A DNA stretch of 35,706 nucleotides, from positions 1 to 35,706 of the forward strand of contig JACNLQ010000047.1 of assembly GCA_014381415.1 (NCBI GenBank), written 5' to 3'. This document shows, one piece after another, positions 1-8,849 of this stretch. The stretch's first letter is position 1; every line of letters starts with the position of its first letter. This DNA comes from Fidelibacterota bacterium. GTDB taxonomy: Bacteria > Fidelibacterota > Marinisomatia > SCGC-AAA003-L08 > D37C17. The position numbers and the translations under genes were made by a program. The notes beneath the pieces are model-generated. The model was not told the DNA's origin, did not search any database, and was given only the letters and a program-made list of their open reading frames with translations.

Positions 1-2
1 GC

Positions 3-389
3 GGTATTGTTGCATTGTGGATAACAAATCAACATCTTTCAGTACCTTCGTCAATTGGATTTATTGCATTATTTGGGATATCGCTGGAAAATGGAATGGT
101 GTTAATTACATATTTCAATCAATTAATTAAAGAGGGTATGACTGTTAAGGAAGCTGCAATTAATGGTGCAATTTTACGATTGAGACCCGTTTTGATGACT
201 GCTTTAACAACAGCATTAGGGTTAATGCCCCTTCTTTTTGCCACAGGTACTGGCAGTGAAGTCCAAAGACCCCTGGCTACAGTGGTTGTTGGAGGGTTGG
301 TGACTTCCACAATTTTGACGCTGTTAGTAATACCGGCATTGTATAAATATTTTACAAATGATATTACCACTAAGAAAACTTCTAATTAA
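3..389 (+). CDS. CzcA/CusA-family heavy-metal RND efflux pump, C-terminal fragment
   Basis: This is the end of an inner-membrane proton-driven pump of the RND superfamily, heavy-metal (HME) class; the rest lies before the window. The reading frame is open from base 3, so no start is visible. The 129 residues contain the last transmembrane helices. They show the family signatures GFIALFGISLENGMV, LRLRPVLMTALTTALG and ATGTGSEVQRPLA, which are closer to CzcA (Co/Zn/Cd) than to the CusA further right in this window. A plus-strand outer-membrane barrel gene follows after 16 bases, suggesting one operon. The family is secure from the motifs; the metal substrate is not determined by this fragment. 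Confidence 0.92.
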   Translation, partial: GIVALWITNQHLSVPSSIGFIALFGISLENGMVLITYFNQLIKEGMTVKEAAINGAILRLRPVLMTALTTALGLMPLLFATGTGSEVQRPLATVVVGGLVTSTILTLLVIPALYKYFTNDITTKKTSN

Positions 390-405
390 CTAAAAAAAGG
401 AAAAC

Positions 406-1449
406 ATGAAAAAGACAATTTATCTAATATTATTCATAGTATTAATGCCAATACAGCTGTTTGGGCAATGAGCACTCTGAAGTAATCCTTCACTGCCAGT
501 TGGCAGTTCTGATCAGGGGGTAGGCTTGGGTGCAGGTGATATAATGGTGGGTGCTAACTTCAATTATCAATTTATAAATTGGGCGCATGATGAGATTGAG
601 GGTTCAGATGAAGGATTTGACCACCTTGGAACCCTCAGTGCCAAAGTATTTACTCCAAATATTACCATTGGCATTACAGATTGGTGGAATATTACCCTGA
701 GTCAGGTTATTGGTAAAAGAACCATGACTTGGGGAGTAGAAAATGAAACCACAAAACATCATAGAGACGAGAGTTCAGATACAGATTTTGACAATGCCAT
801 TGGTGGTCTATTAGGCGATAGCAGAATAATGGTTCGTTTTTTGGCTCTTAATGCAGGAAAGGGACCCGGGTCGCGTCTCTTTTTGGGTGGCGGGATTGGA
901 ATTCCATCAAAAAATACATTGACTTCAGATCCTTTTTTTCTACAGGATGATGATGAGGTTGAACCCCATCGTCACTTCAGTATGAGTGAAGGGATTTATA
1001 AAGCTATTTTTGAAACACAGTTTTTTGTAAAGAGAACCTTAAACCCAGTATTTGCAGGAGGCACTTTTTCAATTTCATATCCCCTAGCAGATAGTAAATA
1101 CGGATATACAGGGTCTCGCATGGTTGATTTTTCCTTAACCGCATATTCAAAAAAAATAAAACTCATTAATGGCTCAATTGGAGGAAATATTATGGTTCGT
1201 AATACCTCTGAAGGACAATGGAATGGAATCCCAGCGCCAAATTCAAAAAGTACCATTGTCATACCCGGAATTGGGGGATTGTGGAACTTAGGTTTTGCCA
1301 CTTTATCTGTTAATGTACAAAAACCATATTTTATAGCTGGGGCATTTTCTGGTGGGGATGGAAATGCAGATGAAAAAACCGATGTTTGGCAAATATCAAT
1401 AGGTATGCGTAAAATTCTTGATTATTACATCCAATGGCTGTACTGGTAG
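406..1449 (+). pseudogene. Outer-membrane beta-barrel (transporter-type) protein gene, 5' end disrupted
   Basis: A good signal peptide begins at ATG 406 (MKKTIYLILFIVLMPIQLFGQ) behind an AAAAAAAGG stretch. The same frame then meets two TGA codons, at 469 and 478, before running open to 1449 with about 307 residues of barrel-like sequence (alternating polar/aromatic strands, many Gly/Asn, aromatic C-terminus). Between the two TGAs the +1 frame reads EHSEV and then rejoins frame 0 at NPSLPVGSSDQG. This pattern fits two small compensating deletions near bases 469-484. The only usable downstream start is TTG 526, which would lack a signal peptide. It follows the CzcA-like pump, so it probably belonged to the same export system. 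It may be a real pseudogene or a sequencing error; the barrel call is by composition only. Confidence 0.6.
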
Positions 1450-1548
1450 GAAAATGTTAGATTGGATTGTGTTATTAGAAGGGGCAATATCCCGTTTGAA
1501 TGTATACTATCTGTACATAGAGTAACTGGATATTCACCCAATGAATTA

Positions 1549-1570
1549 ACCCCGTCAATTAAGACGGGGT
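1549..1570. terminator. Hairpin between convergent genes, probable bidirectional terminator
   Basis: A perfect 8-bp stem (ACCCCGTC / GACGGGGT) closes a 6-base loop. It lies between the plus-strand barrel gene (ends 1449) and the minus-strand lipoprotein gene (ends 1656), where a shared terminator is expected. No strong T-run follows on either strand, so it may act weakly. A second, imperfect hairpin (arms around 1597-1606 and 1612-1621) lies between it and the lipoprotein gene. Confidence 0.55.
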
Positions 1571-1655
1571 ATGCGATTATCCTATCGAGTTTGCAATTCG
1601 TAATCCGTAAAGGATTGTGAATCGTAGATATATTTTAAAGCATGGATTAAAAAGC

Positions 1656-2030
1656 CTATTTTATCAACCGCATAGGTTTCAACTTCATACCGCAATCTAC
1701 ACAGGTACCGGGCTTGTCTTCCCTAATATGACTATGAATGAGCATGGGGCAGCCATAGAAATCATGGTTTTCATCGGCAGTAATAACACCTGCAGCTAAG
1801 TCCATACCACATTTAGGACAATGGCCTGGGTCACTGCTATACTCAGCGCTATGGGCATCCATGGGGCAGGTATAATAAATCAGGTTTTCACCTTCTGCCA
1901 TCTTATCCGCAGGGTCGCTTGAATGCGAATGCCCTTCATGGCTATGCTGAGTTTCTGTTTTAGTATCTTTTCCACCACCGCAGTTTACTATGAGGGCAAG
2001 GGAAAGTATGATTAGAGTTATGTATTTCAT
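1656..2030 (-). CDS. Lipoprotein with two heavy-metal-binding (HMBD) repeats
   Basis: A 124-residue lipoprotein. The signal is followed by a lipobox-like LIVNC (Cys17). Next comes a His-rich linker (residues 29-36, HSHEGHSH) and two copies of the heavy-metal-binding module: TCPM...CPKCGM at 54-76 and GCPM...CVDCGM at 93-115. The same module occurs twice in the CusB of this operon. The start at 2030 is preferred over an upstream Met at 2069 because it places a signal peptide at the N-terminus and has AAAGGAAA just upstream. It is the last gene of the minus-strand efflux operon, 121 bases after cusA. It probably binds copper or silver at a membrane surface and passes it to, or buffers it for, the pump; that role is inferred from the motifs and context. 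Confidence 0.85.
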   Translation of the reverse strand: MKYITLIILSLALIVNCGGGKDTKTETQHSHEGHSHSSDPADKMAEGENLIYYTCPMDAHSAEYSSDPGHCPKCGMDLAAGVITADENHDFYGCPMLIHSHIREDKPGTCVDCGMKLKPMRLIK

Positions 2031-2151
2031 TTTTATTTCCTTTCTTTTTATTATTTGTTCGTTATCCACAAAGATTCAAAAACTCAATGAATTATTGTTT
2101 TGTCAAAGGATTCTATCTGTGTCTTTGTGCCTCCGTTGTTTATTTTCATGT

Positions 2152-5100
2152 TTATTGAGTTAATTTCCGTGTTTCAATCCAGGCATAGATGGATGGTACG
2201 ATGAAAATACTGGTAATCACCAATATCATCCCACCAAATGCAGGGATTGCCATGGGGACCATTATGTCAGCTCCTCGTCCAGTAGATGTGAGGATGGGTA
2301 CCAGTGCTAAAATTGTAGTTGCAATGGTCATGAGTGCAGGACGAGCGCGGCGGTTTCCGGCATAAACCACGGCATTAAAAACCTCTTGTTTATTTTGTGG
2401 TTTTTTCTCACTGATCCGTTGTTTTACATAGGTTGCCATTAAAACTCCATCATCCGTTGCAATACCAAAGAGTGCCAGAAAACCAACCCACACAGCAACA
2501 GACATATTGGTGGTACCAATATTAAATAAGTCCCGCAGTCCAAAGAAATTGAGAAACCAGCCTTGGTTGTAAAGCCAAATGAGTATAAATCCGCCAGACC
2601 AGGCAATGATAATACCGGTAAATACTAGCGCCACAACTTTTAGGTCTTTAAACTGCAAATAGAGGATGAGCATAATAATCCCCAAAACCAGGGGAAAAAT
2701 AACCGATAAGCGTTTGGATGCTCGAATCTGGTTTTCATAAGAACCTGAAAAAGTATAATTCACACCGGCAGGAATCTGCAATTCTCCGGATTTTATGAGG
2801 TCATTCAAATGCGTCTGGGCATTCTCCACAACATCCACTTCAGCATACCCTTCCAATTTATCAAATATAACGTATCCCAAAAGAAATGTATCTTCACTTT
2901 TGATCATCTGTGGCCCGCGCACATATCGAATTTCTGCTAATTGAGAAAGAGGGATTTGCTGTCCCGTTGGGGTTGGAATGAGAATTCGGTCTAAATCCTC
3001 AAAATCGTCCCGCAGCTCACGAGCATAGCGCACCCGCACGGGATAGCGTTCCCGTCCTTCAACAGTTGTTGTAAGTTGCTTCCCACCAATACCTATTTCA
3101 ATGATATCCTGCACATTTTTGATATGCAGTCCGTAACGGGCAATAGCTTCCCGGTCTATGTCAATTTCCAAATAAGGCTTGCCAATTATACGGTCGGCAA
3201 AAACGGTGGGGGGATTCACGCCGGAGACATCCTTTAGTATTTGCTCCAATTGCATGGATACGGATTCAATGCTCTCCAAATCTGGTCCCTTAACCTTGAT
3301 ACCCATGGGAGCCCGCATACCGGACTGAAGCATAACAATCCGTGTGGCTATAGGCATGAGCTTTGGCGCTGAGGTGGTACCAGGGATTTTAGCCACTTTA
3401 ACGATTTCATTCCAGATATCATCCATAGATTTAATATGGGGGCGCCATTTTCGTATATGTTTGCCATTCTTAATGCCATATTCGGGGATCACATTCACAA
3501 CCGTTTCCACCATTGAGACCGGTGCAGGATCCAGAGCAGTTTCTGCACGGCCAATTTTACCTACCACCGATTCCACCTCCGGTATGGCATAAATGGCTTT
3601 GTCTAATTTCTGCAGTACATCCATAGCTTCACCGATAGAGGCGTGGGGCATGGTGGAGGGCATATACAGGAATGCTCCTTCATCAAAAAAGGGCATGAAT
3701 TCCTTCCCCAAACCAGGGAATGAATGTGACATTGCTACCAATGGTTTGGTTTTCAGTAGCCAATTAGGAAGGAATCCGAATATTGTATTGAACCCCAACC
3801 AGGCAGTTAGTCCGATGATCAATATGGATGGCGGAAAGAGAAGAACCCATTTCTGATGATTCAGACACCATTTTAAAATAGAGCTATATTTTTTAAGGAT
3901 CCAATAAAAACTACCCAAAACGGACAGGAGAATTAACCCCACAAAGAGAAAGTTTAAAATGATTCCGTTCTCATGTTTTAGAGGCATCCAATGTTTTGTG
4001 AGAATACCCATTACTAGATTTATTACGAGAAAATTTACCAGCATGGTCTTTCGGGATTGAATAGATTCTGGGAGTGAATTTATAAAAATATTCAATGATC
4101 CAATAATTATTAGCATCAACCCAACAATCCAATTATCCGAAAAGAGAGTGAATAATCCAAAGATGAAAACCAGAAAATACACGGTCTTTTTCACCCAGTT
4201 GCCTTTTGGCTTTTTACTCATTATTGCATGGGCTAATGGGGGAAGAATAGCAAGAGTGATGACCAGAGATGAAATGAGAGCAAATGTTTTGGTAAATGCT
4301 AGGGGTTTAAAGAGTTTGCCTTCTGCACCTTCCAGAGTAAATACCGGTAAAAAGCTGATGACTGTGGTGGAAATAGCAGTTAATATAGCACCGCTCACTT
4401 CAGAGGCTGCTGTGTACACAATTTCCAAGCTGCTTTTTCCAGAGGACTTATTCTCAAAATGCTTCAGGATATTTTCCGTGAGAATGATACCCATATCTAC
4501 AATTGTTCCAATGGCTATAGCAATGCCGGAAAGAGCCACCACATTGGCATCAACACCGAAATATTTCATAGCAATAAATGCCGACAAAACCGTTAAGGGC
4601 AAGAGTCCAGAAATCATGAATGCTGAGCGGATATTCATCACCATGAGCAGCACCACAATTATGGTGATAAGTATTTCATCGGTGAGGGCATCGTTTAGGG
4701 TATCTAATGTTTCATGGATCAACTGTGTCCGGTCATAAAATGGCACAATTGCCAACTTGCTGATAGTGCCGTCGGGGAGTATCTTTTCTGGAAGTCCAGG
4801 CGATATCTCTTCAATTTTCTCTTTTACCTTCTGTATAGCACTGAGAGGATTTTCACCATAGCGAACCACCGCCACACCACCTACAGCTTCAGCGCCTTCT
4901 TTGTCTAATGCACCCCGTCTAAGAGCTGGACCAAGGGAAACGGTAGCCACATCTTTAATGGTAAGGGGAATATTATCTTTAACCTTTACCACTGTTTTTT
5001 CTAAATCACCAGTGGATTTAATGAAGCCCAGTCCGCGAATAACATATTCAGAATTATTTACTTCAATTGTTCGGGCTCCCACATCTAGATTGGACATACG

Positions 5101-5784
5101 GACAGCTTTGAATATTTCGGGAAGGGTTACTCCGTGGGCAAACATTGCATCCGGATTCACATCAATCTGATATTCTTTCACAAAACCGCCCACAGATGCC
5201 ACTTCAGAAATGCCATCCACCGCCATTAAATTATAGCGTACATACCAATCCTGAACAGAGCGGAGTTCGTCCAAGTCCCAGCCACCGGTGGGGTTACCGT
5301 TTTCATCCTGCCCTTCTAAAGTGTACCAGAATACCTGTCCTAATGCCGTAGCATCCGGACCAAGTGAAGGCTTAACTCCATTGGGTAGACTGCCGGATGG
5401 GAGGGAGGCTAGTTTTTCTAGAATGCGACTCCGACCCCAGTAGAAATCTACATTCTCCTTAAAAATGACATAAATGGTGGAAAATCCGAACATGGAGTAT
5501 GATCGTACTGTTTTCACACCAGGTACGCCCAAGAGGCTCACAGTGAGGGGATAGGAAATCTGATCTTCCACATCTCTGGGAGAGCGACCCATCCATTTGG
5601 TAAAGACTATTTGCTGATTTTCTCCAATATCGGGTATGGCGTCTACGGGTACCGGATCTCGAGGAATTCCACCTAATTCCCAGTCAAATGGTGCCACACG
5701 AATGCCCCATACAATGATAAGTATCGTGGCAGCGCCTACAATCACCTTATTTTCAAGGCAATAGCGGATCAATTTATTGACCAT
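2152..5784 (-). CDS. cusA: CusA-type Cu/Ag efflux RND pump
   Basis: Inner-membrane RND transporter, 1210 residues. The start ATG 5784 sits 4 bases after GGAGG (5789-5793); a TTG at 5796 overlaps that site and is rejected. It overlaps cusB by 11 bases. Visible family features are the TM4 acidic residue (Asp430 in GTIVDMG), the porter-domain stretches FLYMPSTMPHAS, PVSMVETVVNV and RIVMLQSGMRAPMGIKVKG, and the final helices. By eye, the Met of MVETV and of RIVML match two of the three Cu-binding Met of E. coli CusA; the first is displaced. It is about 160 residues longer than E. coli CusA, mostly from an extra hydrophobic block at about 530-630 before TM7. With CusB and the TolC-like protein it should expel Cu(I)/Ag(I) from the periplasm. 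Confidence 0.95.
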   Translation of the reverse strand: MVNKLIRYCLENKVIVGAATILIIVWGIRVAPFDWELGGIPRDPVPVDAIPDIGENQQIVFTKWMGRSPRDVEDQISYPLTVSLLGVPGVKTVRSYSMFGFSTIYVIFKENVDFYWGRSRILEKLASLPSGSLPNGVKPSLGPDATALGQVFWYTLEGQDENGNPTGGWDLDELRSVQDWYVRYNLMAVDGISEVASVGGFVKEYQIDVNPDAMFAHGVTLPEIFKAVRMSNLDVGARTIEVNNSEYVIRGLGFIKSTGDLEKTVVKVKDNIPLTIKDVATVSLGPALRRGALDKEGAEAVGGVAVVRYGENPLSAIQKVKEKIEEISPGLPEKILPDGTISKLAIVPFYDRTQLIHETLDTLNDALTDEILITIIVVLLMVMNIRSAFMISGLLPLTVLSAFIAMKYFGVDANVVALSGIAIAIGTIVDMGIILTENILKHFENKSSGKSSLEIVYTAASEVSGAILTAISTTVISFLPVFTLEGAEGKLFKPLAFTKTFALISSLVITLAILPPLAHAIMSKKPKGNWVKKTVYFLVFIFGLFTLFSDNWIVGLMLIIIGSLNIFINSLPESIQSRKTMLVNFLVINLVMGILTKHWMPLKHENGIILNFLFVGLILLSVLGSFYWILKKYSSILKWCLNHQKWVLLFPPSILIIGLTAWLGFNTIFGFLPNWLLKTKPLVAMSHSFPGLGKEFMPFFDEGAFLYMPSTMPHASIGEAMDVLQKLDKAIYAIPEVESVVGKIGRAETALDPAPVSMVETVVNVIPEYGIKNGKHIRKWRPHIKSMDDIWNEIVKVAKIPGTTSAPKLMPIATRIVMLQSGMRAPMGIKVKGPDLESIESVSMQLEQILKDVSGVNPPTVFADRIIGKPYLEIDIDREAIARYGLHIKNVQDIIEIGIGGKQLTTTVEGRERYPVRVRYARELRDDFEDLDRILIPTPTGQQIPLSQLAEIRYVRGPQMIKSEDTFLLGYVIFDKLEGYAEVDVVENAQTHLNDLIKSGELQIPAGVNYTFSGSYENQIRASKRLSVIFPLVLGIIMLILYLQFKDLKVVALVFTGIIIAWSGGFILIWLYNQGWFLNFFGLRDLFNIGTTNMSVAVWVGFLALFGIATDDGVLMATYVKQRISEKKPQNKQEVFNAVVYAGNRRARPALMTIATTILALVPILTSTGRGADIMVPMAIPAFGGMILVITSIFIVPSIYAWIETRKLTQ

Positions 5785-7558
5785 GGTCGCCTCCAAATTT
5801 ATTTTTCAAGGTGCCACAGCGCAACATTTTAGAACCAAAATAGGGGTTGGCTATTTTCTCAGTCGTTTGCAGCCAGGATGCGCCAGTATTATCAAAAGCC
5901 ATGGGGCAAAAAGCTTCATTTACAATATAGCCATGTTGATGTGAATCTGCTGCCATTATCATGGATTGAGAAAGAGGGTGGAATGCTGTGCGAATAGTTT
6001 CAATACTTTTACCAGCATTCATTTCTAAGGTGAAAAATTCTTTTCCACTTTTTATTATTTGATGGTAGGCGGATTGGGCTGATTGAAAATTATCTCCCGC
6101 CAAAGCTTCCTGAAGCTGAAGATAAATAGGCAAAATTATTTCATACTGATCATGATTGAGTGTGCCGGCATCTGGAATTTCAACTATTAATTCTTCTTTC
6201 ACTGGACTCATCATTGCAGGTTTGGCTTCAATTTGTAATGCAGAATCAATCTTGAATGCACCATTTGTAACGACGGATTCATTTTCTGAGAGACCATCCA
6301 GTACAATGTACTGATTTCCTGTTTTGGGTCCCAATTTTACTACCCTGCCTTCAAAAGCTGCATTACCATCTGTTTGGGTACGGACATATACGATAGACCG
6401 TTTGCCGGTTTTTAACACAGCTGTCTCCGGAATCAGCAAAGGATTTTTGCCAATATCTGCAGTAACTGCACCGGGAATCGATTCTGCTTTCACAAGATCC
6501 ATTCCGCATATTCGGCATTGACCATGGCTGTTATGCACATCGTCAGGATGCATGGGGCAGAGCCATTTACCTTTTAGTTCAGTATGTACCACAGTCCCCT
6601 CGGCATCCAATTGAGATGAGATAACTGCTACCGCCAGCATTTCAGGTTTCAGCTGTAATTTATCATTATTTACATTTACCCTAACCTTCACCGTACGAGT
6701 GGCTGGATCAAGTATGGGAGCAATAAAGGCAACTGTACCATTGAAAGTTTTCCCCGGATAGGCAGTAGTTTTAAATTCCACAGGCTGGCCAAGGTATATA
6801 TATCCAATATCAGATTCAAAAATATCCATGAGAAGCCAAAGCCGACTCAAGTCTGCAACTGAATAGAGGTGTTGCCCAGTTTTTACATATTCCCCTTCCT
6901 GGGCATTTTTATCAATCACTACACCTGAAATAGGGGTATGAATGGTAAGTGCCTCTTTTACTTTACCGGATTTCTCCAAATTCTTAATCTGAGATTTAGA
7001 AACACCAAGTAATCGGAGTTTTTCCCGAGAAGCTGAGATACCAAAACCGGACCCCGCCTGATAAGCAGCAAGAAATTCCTCCTGTGCTGCAATGAGCCCT
7101 GGAGAATAAATATCCAGAAGATGATCATCTTTTCTCACAGAAATGCCGGTAAAATCCACATACAGCCGTTCAATTCGGCCATCCATCCATGAAGCGATAT
7201 CCCGGACTTGGGTTTCATCCACATCCAACTTTCCGGTAACCCGAATTTCGGAAAATGCTTCACTTCTAACTACCGCAGTGATCATAATTTCTGCCAGTTT
7301 TTCCGCAGATGGTGACATCTTCAAAATTGGGTCTGATCCAGATCCAGCACCGGCTTCTAAAGGGATGAGATCCATAAAGCAGATGGGGCATTGACCTTTG
7401 TTTGGCAATTTGACATTGGGGTGCATGGAGCATGTCCATGTTGTGGGTTGTCCAGTTGTTCCACTATCAAAGTCATGGTTATCATTTGCAGAACCACTAA
7501 AGAAGTAACCAATTGCAAATGCTGTAATAATGAGTGTTATCCATTTTAAATTCTTCAT
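5774..7558 (-). CDS. cusB: CusB-type periplasmic adaptor with two HMBD modules and a DUF3347-like end
   Basis: Membrane-fusion protein of 594 residues linking CusA to the outer-membrane channel. An N-terminal anchor or signal is at 5-22. A heavy-metal-binding module (WTCSMHP...CPICFMDL) is at 41-66. The adaptor core (barrel-sandwich/helical hairpin/beta-barrel) is at about 85-330, with TPISGVV at 208-214 and DPATRTV at 284-290. A second module (LCPMHP...CRICGMDL) is inserted at 332-355, and the membrane-proximal part follows. A DUF3347-like domain ends it (about 470-590, with FCPMAF and NPYFGSKMLRCG). Its start overlaps the TolC-like gene stop by ATGA. The internal second module is unusual. 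Roles of the extra modules in metal capture are inferred from CusB/CusF biology. Confidence 0.92.
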   Translation of the reverse strand: MKNLKWITLIITAFAIGYFFSGSANDNHDFDSGTTGQPTTWTCSMHPNVKLPNKGQCPICFMDLIPLEAGAGSGSDPILKMSPSAEKLAEIMITAVVRSEAFSEIRVTGKLDVDETQVRDIASWMDGRIERLYVDFTGISVRKDDHLLDIYSPGLIAAQEEFLAAYQAGSGFGISASREKLRLLGVSKSQIKNLEKSGKVKEALTIHTPISGVVIDKNAQEGEYVKTGQHLYSVADLSRLWLLMDIFESDIGYIYLGQPVEFKTTAYPGKTFNGTVAFIAPILDPATRTVKVRVNVNNDKLQLKPEMLAVAVISSQLDAEGTVVHTELKGKWLCPMHPDDVHNSHGQCRICGMDLVKAESIPGAVTADIGKNPLLIPETAVLKTGKRSIVYVRTQTDGNAAFEGRVVKLGPKTGNQYIVLDGLSENESVVTNGAFKIDSALQIEAKPAMMSPVKEELIVEIPDAGTLNHDQYEIILPIYLQLQEALAGDNFQSAQSAYHQIIKSGKEFFTLEMNAGKSIETIRTAFHPLSQSMIMAADSHQHGYIVNEAFCPMAFDNTGASWLQTTEKIANPYFGSKMLRCGTLKNKFGGDHGQ

Positions 7559-8766
7559 TTTGTTTCTCCTTTTTCAGGATTAATTATATAGTGCCCCGTT
7601 AATTCATAATATTCAGCCTTAATTTTTTGGAATTCAGAGACTGCCTGTGCGGATTTTAACTCAAAATCCAGTAAAGTCTGAAATGCAAAGATAAATTCAG
7701 TGAAAGGAATGGAATTTGTCAGATAGGCTTTTTCTGATGCGTCATAACCAAGATTGGCGTGTGGAATAAGCTTACTATTGTACAGCTTAATTTCCCGCTC
7801 TTTTTCAGTAAGTTGAAATTTAATTCGGGATAGTTTTGTATTCAGTTTATACTCAATATCCCTTAATTTCAGTTTCGCTTCCCGAACCCCTGCTTCTCCG
7901 GAAGATTTCATAGCTTTATTTTTCCCAGACCAAAGGGGAAGGGTTAAACCAGTCTTGAACATGAGTGGGTGGCTCTCAGCAATGTCTTCAAGACGGATAT
8001 AATCAACGCCGGCGATGAAATCAGGCAGAGATGCCAATCGATTCAGCCTGTACTGGAGTTTACTGATTTCGAGGTTTTGATTATGAATTTGTAGGCTGGT
8101 ATTTCCACTAATTCCTTCTATTGCAGGGAGATTGTATTCAAGGTCATTAAAAATCGGAACCAAATTTTCATTGGTGCCCACAGCATATTTAAGCTCGTTC
8201 AGCAATACGGTCTTTTTCTCTTCTAAATCTTGAGCTCGGTCTTCCATGGTCATGATTTTCAACTGAATCTGTATTAAATCGGGGTGACCAGCGGTTGCGG
8301 TTTTATACCGTGATTTAATAACCGTTTCAATATGCCTTGCCAGTTCAAGGTTCTGATTGGTTATCTCCACTTCCTTTTTATGAAAGCGCAGGTTTTCATA
8401 GGCAGTAACTACATTGCGTTGAATTTCCAGTAAAACCTTCTCATGTCTGATTTCGGCTTTCACAGTATGTTTAAGGGCAATTTTCCGTATGGTGGATAGC
8501 TTCCCAAAAAATGGTATTTTCTGGGAAATCCCTGCCCGCCATGTTTGTGGTCCATTTTTAGTCACCACAGGTTCAGCAAAATATCCCCCACTAACCATAG
8601 GGTTTGGAAGTACCCCTGATATTTTTTCTTTTTCTTTTGTACCAGCTACATTTGCGGATTGAGCTTTAACAGCAGGGTGTTCAAAAAAGGTCTGTTGCAA
8701 TAATGTCTCTAAATTCTGGCTCACCGATATAGATATCAGCAATACCAGCAGAATGATATATTTCAT
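7555..8766 (-). CDS. TolC/CusC-like outer-membrane efflux protein
   Basis: Outer-membrane channel of a tripartite pump, 403 residues. A signal peptide occupies about 1-16 (cleavage near SVSQ). The body is the alternating long alpha-helical pattern of the OEP family in two repeats; GISQKIPFFGK (first half) and GLTLPLWSGKNK (second half) are the equivalent barrel-entry strands. Its stop overlaps the cusB start (ATGA), so the two are translationally coupled. An 83-base gap separates it from the Cys-rich gene upstream; that gap holds a TCCGGA...TCCGGA pair (8804-8828) that could form a small hairpin. The family assignment is firm; that it serves CusA/CusB is inferred from the operon. Confidence 0.9.
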   Translation of the reverse strand: MKYIILLVLLISISVSQNLETLLQQTFFEHPAVKAQSANVAGTKEKEKISGVLPNPMVSGGYFAEPVVTKNGPQTWRAGISQKIPFFGKLSTIRKIALKHTVKAEIRHEKVLLEIQRNVVTAYENLRFHKKEVEITNQNLELARHIETVIKSRYKTATAGHPDLIQIQLKIMTMEDRAQDLEEKKTVLLNELKYAVGTNENLVPIFNDLEYNLPAIEGISGNTSLQIHNQNLEISKLQYRLNRLASLPDFIAGVDYIRLEDIAESHPLMFKTGLTLPLWSGKNKAMKSSGEAGVREAKLKLRDIEYKLNTKLSRIKFQLTEKEREIKLYNSKLIPHANLGYDASEKAYLTNSIPFTEFIFAFQTLLDFELKSAQAVSEFQKIKAEYYELTGHYIINPEKGETK

Positions 8767-8849
8767 ATTCTACCTGAATAATTTGTTGAATAAATAGGAT
8801 GATTCCGGATAATCATAAAAAGTCCGGACATCTGACAAAAGGAGTGTGT

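Noticed and set aside
469-480. TGA read as an amino acid (recoded genetic code) in the barrel gene
   Set aside because: TGA is an ordinary stop elsewhere in the window, for example at the end of tyrS, the alkaline phosphatase and the polymerase, and the +1-frame match points to small deletions.
526-1449. TTG 526 as the natural start of the barrel protein
   Set aside because: It would remove the signal peptide that lies in the same frame upstream; an outer-membrane protein needs it.
4148-4738. 196-residue plus-strand ORF opposite cusA
   Set aside because: It lies wholly antisense to a firmly identified gene and its composition is that of a mirror of a membrane protein; no ribosome-binding site or family.
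5784-5796. TTG 5796 as cusA start
   Set aside because: The TTG overlaps the GGAGG that serves ATG 5784, so the ATG is the better start.
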